A stretch of 59,963 nt of DNA from an uncultured Bradyrhizobium sp. (GTDB taxonomy: Bacteria > Pseudomonadota > Alphaproteobacteria > Rhizobiales > Xanthobacteraceae). The DNA is taken from assembly GCF_936943645.1 (NCBI RefSeq), contig NZ_CAKZJO010000067.1, forward strand, positions 1 through 59,963, read 5' to 3'. Below the pieces are notes generated by a model. It was given only the letters and a program-made list of their open reading frames with translations. It was not told where the DNA came from and ran no database searches. A program made the position numbers and the translations under genes. Position 1 is the first letter of the stretch; every line of letters begins with the position of its first letter. Shown piece after piece: positions 53,403 to 59,963 of the stretch.

Positions 53403-54220
53403 TAGTTTTCCTTTCCAAGCGCGCTCTCATGCCAGCGCCGTAAAACGAGGTGCGAAACTAGCGCCAGCACCCCATAGATGACAATCCCGGCCAGCGACAA
53501 CAAAAGCAGCGCTGCGAACATGCGGGGTATGTTCAATCGATAGCCGGATTCGGCGATCCGATAGGCGAGCCCGGAGCCGGCGCCCGCCGTTCCCGCCGCG
53601 ATCTCGGCGACGACAGCGCCGATCAGCGACAGGCCGCCGGCGATCCGCAGGCCGCCCAGAATGTAGGGCAGCGCCGCGGGCAGCTTCAGAAAGCGCAATG
53701 TCTGCGGCCTGGACGCGCCATAGAGCTGGAACAGGCCGGCAAGGTTGCGATCGACCGAATTGAGCCCGAGCGTGGTGTTGGACAGCACCGGGAAAAAGGC
53801 GACGATGAAGGCACAGACCACGACCGCGGTCTGCTGTTCCAGGTAGATCAGCAGGAGCGGCGCGATCGCGATCACCGGGGTGACCTGAAGGACGATCGCA
53901 TAGGGGAACAGCGAATATTCCACCCATTTCGACTGGTTGAACAGCAGCGCCAGCGCGATGCCGCCGATGCTGGCCGCGACAAAACCTTCGAGCGTGGTCA
54001 GGAGCGTGGTGGCGAGCGATTGCGACAGCACCGCCCAGTCCTTGATCAGGGTCAGCACGATCACGGACGGTGCCGGTAGCACGTAAGGCGGAATGCCTTT
54101 GATGCGAACCACCAGCTCCCAGGCGATTAGGCCGGCCGCGAACACGATGACGGGAAGCACCAGGCGCATCGCGCGTTGCGCGCCTTGCGGCTTCGCTGTG
54201 ACGTCCGCCTGCGCACTCAT
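53402..54220 (-). CDS. ABC transporter permease, SsuC/ThiX/TauC type
   Basis: A 272-residue membrane protein with six helices. The EAA loop reads GASRPQTLRFLKLPAALPYILGGLRI, typical of nitrate/sulfonate/taurine and pyrimidine-precursor permeases. It partners the ATPase whose last codons overlap its start (ATGA at 54217-54220). In-frame codons upstream of 54220 overlap the ATPase gene and are not used. Confidence 0.88.
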   Translation of the reverse strand: MSAQADVTAKPQGAQRAMRLVLPVIVFAAGLIAWELVVRIKGIPPYVLPAPSVIVLTLIKDWAVLSQSLATTLLTTLEGFVAASIGGIALALLFNQSKWVEYSLFPYAIVLQVTPVIAIAPLLLIYLEQQTAVVVCAFIVAFFPVLSNTTLGLNSVDRNLAGLFQLYGASRPQTLRFLKLPAALPYILGGLRIAGGLSLIGAVVAEIAAGTAGAGSGLAYRIAESGYRLNIPRMFAALLLLSLAGIVIYGVLALVSHLVLRRWHESALGKEN

Positions 54221-55032
54221 AGCGTCGATTGCCCCTGATAGGACGGCGCCAGCGCCGCCGACACTTTCCGGCAATAGTCGGAATAGGCAGCGGAGGTGCG
54301 AAACGCCTCGCCGCGCGGCTCGACCGTCTCGATGCGGATGTCGGCCTGGATGCGGCCCGGCCGCGCCGTCATCACCACCACGCGCTGCGACAGATAGACG
54401 GATTCGAACACCGAATGGGTGACGAAGATGACGGTCTTGCCGAGCGTCCGCCACAGCGCGAGCAGATCGTTGTTGAGACGGAAGCGCGTGATCTCGTCGA
54501 GCGCGGCGAACGGCTCATCCATCAAGAGGATATCCGGATCGGTGACGAGCGCGCGTGCCAGCGACACCCGCATCTTCATGCCGCCGGAGAGCTCGCGTGG
54601 GAAGCTGTCCGCGAAATCGGCAAGCCCGACGCTCGCCAGCGCCGCGTCGGCACGCGCGCGCGCTTCCGCCTTCGGCACGCTGGCAAGCTTCAGCGGCAGC
54701 CGCACGTTCTCGCGCACACTGGTCCAGGGCATCAGGGTCGGCTCCTGAAACACGAAACCGATGCCGTGTCCCGGCTGTACCTCGCCTTCGTGGCGCGCCA
54801 CCCGCACGATCCCGGAGGATGGCGCGCTGAGCTCCGCGATCAGCCGCAGCACCGTCGACTTGCCGCAGCCGGACGGGCCCAGCAGCGAGATGAACTCGCC
54901 CTTGCGGACCGCAAGGTCGAACGGCCCGAGCGCCATGACGCCGTTGTCGTAGGTCTTCGTCACGCCACGCAGGCTGACGGCGAGATGCGTCAGGCCGGTC
55001 TCGACGGCGGACGAGGTTTTGCCTGAAGACAT
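54217..55032 (-). CDS. ABC transporter ATPase, SsuB/TauB type
   Basis: A 271-residue ABC ATPase. Walker A GPSGCGKST, Q-loop VFQEPTLMPW, signature LSGGMKMRVSLARAL, Walker B LLMDEPFAALDE and switch His THSVFE are intact. The GMKMR signature variant is common in nitrate/sulfonate/thiamine-precursor importers. It follows the binding-protein gene by 10 bp and overlaps the permease gene, forming a complete importer. Confidence 0.9.
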   Translation of the reverse strand: MSSGKTSSAVETGLTHLAVSLRGVTKTYDNGVMALGPFDLAVRKGEFISLLGPSGCGKSTVLRLIAELSAPSSGIVRVARHEGEVQPGHGIGFVFQEPTLMPWTSVRENVRLPLKLASVPKAEARARADAALASVGLADFADSFPRELSGGMKMRVSLARALVTDPDILLMDEPFAALDEITRFRLNNDLLALWRTLGKTVIFVTHSVFESVYLSQRVVVMTARPGRIQADIRIETVEPRGEAFRTSAAYSDYCRKVSAALAPSYQGQSTL

Positions 55033-55042
55033 CGCCCCTGCG

Positions 55043-56065
55043 CTACGGCTTGTTCGGGCGCAGCTCGACGCCGACGCCCTTGTTGACGAAGCGCAGCGTG
55101 TAGGACTTCCGGAAGTCGAGATCGGGCTTGACGACGCCGGCCTTGACCATCTTGTTGAAGAAGGAGGTGTAACGCTCGTCGCTCATGGCGCCGATACCGT
55201 TCTTCAAGCTGTCGCCGGAATCGACGATGCCATGCTCCTTCATCTTGGCGACGGAATAGGCGAGCAGATCGTCGGTCATCTCCGGATTGAGCTTCTTGAT
55301 CATGGCGTTGCCGGCGGAATTGTCGCGGTAGATGTAATTGTACCAGCCGATCATGGAGGCATCGACAAAGCGCTGCACCATGTCGGGCTTCTTCTCGACG
55401 ATGTCGCGGCGGGTTTCGATCAGGGTCGAATAGGTGTTGAAGCCGTAATCGGCCAGCAACAGCACGTTCGGCTTGAAGCCGGCGGCTTTCTCCACCGCGA
55501 AGGGCTCGGAAGTGACGTAGCCCTGCATCGCGCTCTTGGGATTGGCGATGAAGGGCTGCGGGTTGAAATTATAGGGGCGGACGTTCTTCTCGTTGAAGCC
55601 GTATTCGGACTTCAGCCACTGGAAATAGCTGCCCATGCCCTCCTTGGACACGAACAGCGTCAGCGGCTTGAGGTCCTCGATCTTGCCGACCTTGGCATCC
55701 GGCTGCGTCAGCATCACCTGCGGATCCTTCTGGAAGATCGCGGCGATGGTCACGACGGGAACATTGTTGGCGACCGCATCGAACGACATCAGCGTGTTCG
55801 CGGCCATGAAGAAATCGATCTTGCCGGCGATCAGCAGCATCCGGTTGTTCTCGTTGGGCCCGCCCGGAACGATGGTGACGTCGAGCCCGTATTTCTTGTA
55901 GGTGCCGTCGGCGACCGCCTGGAAGAAGCCGCCATGCTCGGCCTCGGCGACCCAGTTGGTGCCGAAGGTGACCTTGTCGAGCGTCTCGGCCCGCGCCGGC
56001 GCGAGAGAGACAAAAGCGGCCATCAGGCCCGCTGCGAACGCTCGCCACAGATGAAAGGAAGACAT
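55043..56065 (-). CDS. ABC substrate-binding protein, NMT1/THI5-like
   Basis: A 340-residue periplasmic protein with signal peptide (1-26, ending ARA-ETL). The fold is that of NMT1/THI5 and ThiY: VTFGTNWVAEAEHGGFFQAVADG, GPNENNRMLLIAGKIDF and the hinge region. Members bind pyrimidine precursors, riboflavin, taurine or sulfonates; the residues here do not settle the ligand. GGAG eight bases before ATG 56065 supports the start. It is divergent from the creatininase-family gene, suggesting a shared catabolic theme. Confidence 0.88.
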   Translation of the reverse strand: MSSFHLWRAFAAGLMAAFVSLAPARAETLDKVTFGTNWVAEAEHGGFFQAVADGTYKKYGLDVTIVPGGPNENNRMLLIAGKIDFFMAANTLMSFDAVANNVPVVTIAAIFQKDPQVMLTQPDAKVGKIEDLKPLTLFVSKEGMGSYFQWLKSEYGFNEKNVRPYNFNPQPFIANPKSAMQGYVTSEPFAVEKAAGFKPNVLLLADYGFNTYSTLIETRRDIVEKKPDMVQRFVDASMIGWYNYIYRDNSAGNAMIKKLNPEMTDDLLAYSVAKMKEHGIVDSGDSLKNGIGAMSDERYTSFFNKMVKAGVVKPDLDFRKSYTLRFVNKGVGVELRPNKP

Positions 56066-56229
56066 AATGGCACTCCGTCGATCGCTTCCGGCCAATCGCG
56101 GCTGGCTCATGTGAACGCAACGCGATAAAACCGCATGACATCAGGGGACGCGAGCCGGCCGGGCCCGCGTCCCCTGATACCCCAAATTACGTGACAAATT
56201 CGGGCAATGAAACCTCCAAAGAAACCTCA

Positions 56230-57036
56230 ATGATGCCGTCTCGCGACTGGACCGCAATCCGCTGGGCCGATGCGACCCCCGCGGAGACGGCGCGCTGGAT
56301 CGCCGTGCTGCCGCTGGCGGCGACCGAGCAGCACGGCCCGCATCTGCCTGTCACAACCGACGTGCTGATTGCGGAAGCCTATCTGGCGCGGGTGCGCGAG
56401 CGGCTGCCGGGAAGCGTTCCGGCGACCTTCCTGCCGGTTGAGCCGATCGGGATTTCCACCGAGCATATCGACTATCCGGGCACGCAGACGCTGCCGACTG
56501 AAACCGCACTGAGGCGATGGACTGGTATCGGCGAGGACATCGCGCGGCGCGGCGTGAAGAAGCTCGTCATCATCACCAGCCATGGCGGCAACAGCGCGGC
56601 CATGATGCTGGTGGCGCAAGACCTTCGCGCCCACCAAAAACTGTTCGTGGTGACGACGTCGTGGTCGCGGCTGTCAGGCGCCGACAGCTTGTTCCCCACC
56701 GAAGAGGTACGCCACGGCATTCACGGTGGTGCCGTCGAGACCTCGATCATGCTGGCGCGCTATCCCGATCAGGTGCGCAAGGATGCGATTGCGGATTTTC
56801 CCGCGAGCAGCATCGCCATGGAGAAACAATATCGCTGGCTGTCGACGCAGCGCCCGGCACCGTTCGCCTGGCAGGCGCAGGATCTTCACGTCAGCGGCGC
56901 GATCGGCAATGCGACATTGGCCGTGGCCGAAAAGGGCGAGCAGCTGATCGATCGCGGCGCGACGGCCTTTTGCGAATTACTCGGCGAGGTCGATAACTTC
57001 GACGTGAACAGGCTCGCCAAGGGCCCGCTCGGCTAG
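56230..57036 (+). CDS. Creatininase-family amidohydrolase
   Basis: A 268-residue enzyme. The metal-binding signature LAATEQHGPHLPVTTD has the Glu, His and Asp ligands; SHGGNS and HGGAVETS supply the remaining His and Glu. Creatininase, the FAPy deformylase ArfB and MftE share this fold, so the true reaction is an amide or cyclic amide hydrolysis. ATG 56230 is preferred (56233 also possible); GTG 56191 lacks a ribosome site. It stands head to head with the NMT1-type ABC operon across about 165 bp. Confidence 0.87.
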   Translation: MMPSRDWTAIRWADATPAETARWIAVLPLAATEQHGPHLPVTTDVLIAEAYLARVRERLPGSVPATFLPVEPIGISTEHIDYPGTQTLPTETALRRWTGIGEDIARRGVKKLVIITSHGGNSAAMMLVAQDLRAHQKLFVVTTSWSRLSGADSLFPTEEVRHGIHGGAVETSIMLARYPDQVRKDAIADFPASSIAMEKQYRWLSTQRPAPFAWQAQDLHVSGAIGNATLAVAEKGEQLIDRGATAFCELLGEVDNFDVNRLAKGPLG

Positions 57037-57176
57037 CTCGCATCTCTCTGGAATCACTTGAGAAACGCTGCTTCTCGGCGACCGGATTCTGTGCCTTCGA
57101 ACCGGAAATGAGGAGCCTCCGTCCAATTGGGCACGCGGGCCACAACGGACCGCCTCAACCCCGGATGGAGTTTCAC

Positions 57177-57440
57177 ATGTCGATCAAGACCAAGATTGCC
57201 GCCGTCGCTCTCGCTGCCCTCGCCGTGACCGGCAGCATCGCGTCCACCACCACCTCGGCCGAAGCCAAGCAGCCCGGCTGGGTCTGGGGTGTGGGCGCCG
57301 GCATCGCCACCGCCGCCGTCGTCGGCTCCGCGATCGCCGCCAGCAACGACCCCTATTACTACGGCTATCACCGCTGCGGCTGGGTCGCCCAGTACAACGC
57401 CTTCGGCCAGTACGTCGGCCGCGTTCGTACCTGCTACTGA
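57177..57440 (+). CDS. Small exported Gly/Tyr-rich protein
   Basis: An 87-residue protein with signal peptide (about 1-28, ending AEA-KQP). It has a short hydrophobic stretch (VWGVGAGIATAAVVGSAIAA) that may anchor it in a membrane, then a Tyr-rich tail with two Cys (YYYGYHRCGW and RVRTCY). GGAG six bases before ATG 57177 decides the start. The tail resembles small secreted rhizobial proteins of unknown function. Two hairpins follow the stop. Confidence 0.75.
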   Translation: MSIKTKIAAVALAALAVTGSIASTTTSAEAKQPGWVWGVGAGIATAAVVGSAIAASNDPYYYGYHRCGWVAQYNAFGQYVGRVRTCY

Positions 57441-57480
57441 TTTGAGTACCTGAGGCCGATCTCTCGTGGATCCTGCGTCC

Positions 57481-57545
57481 GACACGGGCGCCTCATCCAC
57501 CCCGTGTCGTGCCCCGACCCGCCCGGTTGTCCCCCCGGGCGGGTC
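57481..57545 (+). terminator. Two hairpins after the small exported protein gene
   Basis: GACACGGG pairs with CCCGTGTC (57481-57508), then GACCCGCCCGG pairs with CCGGGCGGGTC (57516-57545) around TTGTCCCC. Only a weak T-rich stretch (ATTCATTTCT) follows. They probably terminate or protect the transcript. Confidence 0.65.
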
Positions 57546-57631
57546 ATTCATTTCTGGGTTCCGCTGGAATTGTTGCAGTCCCGTCACACCGAAGTGCGAA
57601 CCGTTCGGTGCGGCAAGCCGCATCAGTTGCT

Positions 57632-57650
57632 ATTGCGAATTAATCGCAAT
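57632..57650. promoter_or_regulatory. Mur/Fur-like palindrome upstream of the porin gene
   Basis: ATTGCGAATTAATCGCAAT has perfect seven-base arms around ATTAA. It resembles, from memory, alphaproteobacterial Fur/Mur boxes of the TGCGAATNATTCGCA type, with small differences in the centre. It lies about 165 bp before the porin start in a 373-bp gap that holds no gene. Confidence 0.45.
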
Positions 57651-57813
57651 AAAGTCTGCGACGGGATCTGGAACTTGGGAAGAAATCGCGTCGGACCGAG
57701 ATCATCTCGACTGATCGCGTGAATAGCCAAGGACCTGATGACAGAATTGTCGCGAACCGGCAGGGATGTCGGCTGCGGCGATTGGGATACATTCGCGTTT
57801 GGGGGCGGGCGTT

Positions 57814-59808
57814 GTGACGTTGAGGGGTACTCGTTTCAGGTACTTGCGGACAGCCGCGGCGATCGCCTCGGGCGTGCTGGCTGTTCCCGCGACGGGCCGC
57901 GCGGCCGATCTGCCGCTCAAGGCGCCGGCGCTGAAAGCGGTCTATGACTGGACCGGCCTCTATATCGGCGCGCATGTCGGCGTCACCCGCGGCACGTCCG
58001 CGGCGACGCTGACCGACCCCACGCTCGCAACCGACAACAACGTCTTCACCGGCGCGACCGGCGGCGTCCAGGCCGGCTACAATTGGCGCCTCAATTCGGG
58101 CCTGCTGCTCGGCGTCGAAGGCGACATCTCCTTTCCGAACTATATGCCCTCCAACCACGTCGTGTCGTCGACGGGGACGGCGCTGTCGTTCGCGGAGGAA
58201 CGCTGGGACTATGTCGCGAGCCTGCGCGCGCGGCTCGGCTACACCCATGGCGATTGGCTGTTCTACGCCACCGGCGGCGCGGCCTTCACCGGCGAGCGCT
58301 TCCTCTCGACGCCGAACGGCGGCGTTGAGGAGAAGGTGCTGCACACAAGGCTCGGCTGGACTGCCGGTGGCGGCGTCGAATACGCCTTCGCGCCGCATTG
58401 GAGTGCGCGGCTCGAATATCTCTACAGCAAGTTCGAGAACGCCAACGTCACCTTCCCCGACGGCGCGCAATATGCCTCGTCGATGGATTTTCACAGCCTG
58501 CGGCTCGGCCTCAATCGCAAGATCGACTGGCCGGGCGTGCCGACCTATAACCCGAAGTCGGATGTCACCGACACCGAGTCGAATCGCTGGGAGATCCACG
58601 GCCAGTCGACTGCGCTCGGACAGGGCTACCCGGCGTTCCGCGCGCCCTATACCGGACCGAACAGCCTGCTGCCGTCGCCGGATTTTCAGCAGACCTGGAG
58701 CAATTCGCTCTATCTCAATGCGCGGCTCTGGGACGGCGGCGAGGTCTATTTCAATCCCGAGCTGCTGCAGGGTTTCGGTTTCAACAACACGACGGGCGCC
58801 GCGGGCTTCCCCAACGGCGAAGCGCAGAAGTCGGGCTTTCCCTATCCGCATTTCAATGCCTCGCGGCTGTTCGTGCGCCACACCTTCGGCTTCGGCGGCG
58901 AGCAGGAGGAGCTTGCTAGCGGCCAGCTTCAGCTCGCGAGCAAGGTCGACGTCTCGCGCCTGACCCTGCAGGTCGGCAAGTTCTCCGTGGTCGACGTGTT
59001 CGACGGCAATTCCTATGCGCATGACCCGCGCAAGGACTTCATGAACTGGTCGATCTGGGCGTCCGGCGCCTTCGACTATGCCGCCGACAAGCTCGGCCTC
59101 GGCTATGGCGCCACCGCCGAGTTGAACCAGAAGCAATGGGCGCTGCGCGCGGGTTATTTCCTGATCGGCGCGGAGTCGAACTCCAGCAATTTCGACACGA
59201 ACATCGGGCGGCGCGGCGAGTATGTGATGGAGCTCGAGACGCGCTATTCGCTGTTCGGCCTGCCCGGCAAGCTGCGCACGCTCGGCTTCGTCAACAGCGC
59301 CTTCTCCGGCAGCTATCGCGAGACGCTGGACAATCCGGCGTTCGGCGTCGATATCAGCCAGACCCGCCGCGGCCGCCTCAAATACGGCTACGCCTTCAAC
59401 GTCGAACAGGCGATCACCGACGACGTCGGCCTGTTCGGCCGGTGGAGCTGGAACGACGGCCGCAACGAGATCATGGCCTTCACCGACATCGACCGCAGCC
59501 TGTCCGGCGGCGTCTCGGTGAAGGGAACGAGATGGGGTCGGCCCGACGACGTCGTTGCCATCGCCGGCGCCATCAATGCCCTGTCGCAGGACCATCGCGA
59601 CTTCATCGCCGCCGGCGGCCTCGGTCCGCTGATCGGCGACGGCCAGCTCAACTACCGCAGGGAACGCGTATTGGAGACTTACTACGCCTACGCGCTGAAC
59701 AAGGCGCTGACCTTCACCGCCGACTATCAGCTGATCGTCAACCCCGCCTACAACGCAGACCGCGGCCCCGTGTCGGTGTTCTCAGGGCGGCTGCACGGCG
59801 AGTTCTGA
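57814..59808 (+). CDS. Outer-membrane protein: Omp25-like barrel fused to OprB-type porin
   Basis: About 664 residues with a signal peptide (ending GRA-ADLPLK). Residues ~35-240 form an eight-strand barrel of the Omp25/Omp31 class (YDWTGLYIGAHVGVTRG, GGVQAGYNWRL, HWSARLEYLYSKFE). Residues ~255-664 match carbohydrate-selective OprB porins (NSLYLNARLWDGGEVYFNPEL, LTLQVGKFSVVDVFDGN, LTFTADYQLIVNPAYNADRGPV) and end with an outer-membrane Phe. Standard OprB has only the second part. GTG 57814 gives a good signal peptide; ATG 57766 has no spacing from its purine run. It may import sugars or, given the upstream palindrome, metal ions. Confidence 0.85.
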   Translation: MTLRGTRFRYLRTAAAIASGVLAVPATGRAADLPLKAPALKAVYDWTGLYIGAHVGVTRGTSAATLTDPTLATDNNVFTGATGGVQAGYNWRLNSGLLLGVEGDISFPNYMPSNHVVSSTGTALSFAEERWDYVASLRARLGYTHGDWLFYATGGAAFTGERFLSTPNGGVEEKVLHTRLGWTAGGGVEYAFAPHWSARLEYLYSKFENANVTFPDGAQYASSMDFHSLRLGLNRKIDWPGVPTYNPKSDVTDTESNRWEIHGQSTALGQGYPAFRAPYTGPNSLLPSPDFQQTWSNSLYLNARLWDGGEVYFNPELLQGFGFNNTTGAAGFPNGEAQKSGFPYPHFNASRLFVRHTFGFGGEQEELASGQLQLASKVDVSRLTLQVGKFSVVDVFDGNSYAHDPRKDFMNWSIWASGAFDYAADKLGLGYGATAELNQKQWALRAGYFLIGAESNSSNFDTNIGRRGEYVMELETRYSLFGLPGKLRTLGFVNSAFSGSYRETLDNPAFGVDISQTRRGRLKYGYAFNVEQAITDDVGLFGRWSWNDGRNEIMAFTDIDRSLSGGVSVKGTRWGRPDDVVAIAGAINALSQDHRDFIAAGGLGPLIGDGQLNYRRERVLETYYAYALNKALTFTADYQLIVNPAYNADRGPVSVFSGRLHGEF

Positions 59809-59853
59809 GCGCGATGAAGTGAGCCTTGATCGGTGCACCGTCGGAGGTGTGCC

Positions 59854-59963
59854 CCCTCTCCCGCTTGCGGGAGAGGGTCGGGGAGAGGGTGCTTCCGCAA
59901 CGGGACAATCCCCAAGAGGAGAAAGCCCTCACCCGCGCCTTCCGCGCGACCTCTCCCGCAAGC
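59854..59963. repeat. Composite palindromic repeat, family A, copy 3, inverted and cut by window end
   Basis: Palindrome CCCTCTCCCGCTTGCGGGAG through 59877 is followed by the reverse complement of the spacer seen at 36.6 kb (TTCCGCAACGGGACAATCCCC and GCCCTCACCCGCGCC). The first arm of another palindrome starts at 59950 and runs off the window. Confidence 0.85.

Noticed and set aside
1..59963. tRNA, rRNA, CRISPR, insertion sequence or prophage
   Set aside because: No cloverleaf-like T-loop and anticodon pattern, no regularly spaced direct repeats, no transposase, integrase or phage structural gene was found by reading; small unstructured RNAs cannot be excluded.

Overview
The window is GC-rich chromosomal DNA with very tight gene packing. 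It most likely comes from an alphaproteobacterium of the order Hyphomicrobiales, and Bradyrhizobium or a close relative is the best guess. The reasons are the conserved block chvI-chvG-hprK-EIIA(Man)-HPr beside pckA, the strong G/C preference at third codon positions, and several families of dispersed palindromic repeats of a kind I associate with Bradyrhizobium and Rhodopseudomonas genomes. I see no rRNA, tRNA, CRISPR array, insertion sequence or prophage. The genus call is inference; no database search was possible.

Layout. 1-6.6 kb: the 3' end of a PodJ-like Sel1-repeat membrane protein, a TauE/SafE exporter with a TIGR02186 partner, and an MBL-fold hydrolase with an EamA exporter divergent from a LysR regulator. 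6.6-10.5 kb: a small Cys-rich exported protein, glycogen phosphorylase and a TesB-like thioesterase. 10.8-20.4 kb: a carbon and envelope-stress regulatory region with pckA, an exported TPR-CHAT protease-like protein, a HugZ-like protein, the ChvI/ChvG two-component system, and a PTS phosphorelay without sugar permease (HprK, EIIA, HPr). 20.5-24.8 kb: a GT39-type membrane glycosyltransferase, lepA and an SRPBCC protein. 24.9-36.6 kb is more accessory: a serine beta-lactamase-fold hydrolase, an MFS transporter, an OpgC-like acyltransferase with a membrane-bound AraC regulator, a GNAT enzyme, an internally deleted amidase, a PhoD-like phosphatase, an acyl-CoA-dehydrogenase-fold flavoprotein and a chemoreceptor. 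36.7-43.6 kb: a PAS-GGDEF-EAL protein, mepA, a small exported protein and modABC. 43.8-50.8 kb: a K+/H+ antiporter, an MscS channel, map, an unusual AAA+ ATPase and radC. 50.8-59.8 kb: a lipoprotein, a small conserved protein, then an operon of an NMT1/THI5-type ABC transporter, a 2-hydroxyacid dehydrogenase and a double Inh-domain protein divergent from a creatininase-family hydrolase, then a small exported protein and a two-domain porin.

Functional themes are envelope biology (PodJ-like protein, ChvG/ChvI, MepA, MscS, OpgC-like acyltransferase, GT39, porin), carbon-flux control (pckA, glgP, PTS relay) and small-molecule transport. Items most worth a second look are the exported TPR-CHAT protein wedged between pckA and chvI, the orphan AAA+ ATPase between map and radC, the ABC/creatininase/dehydrogenase locus of unknown substrate, the barrel-OprB fusion porin with a Mur/Fur-like palindrome upstream, the amidase remnant that lost its catalytic centre by an in-frame deletion, and two composite palindromic repeat families present in several copies.
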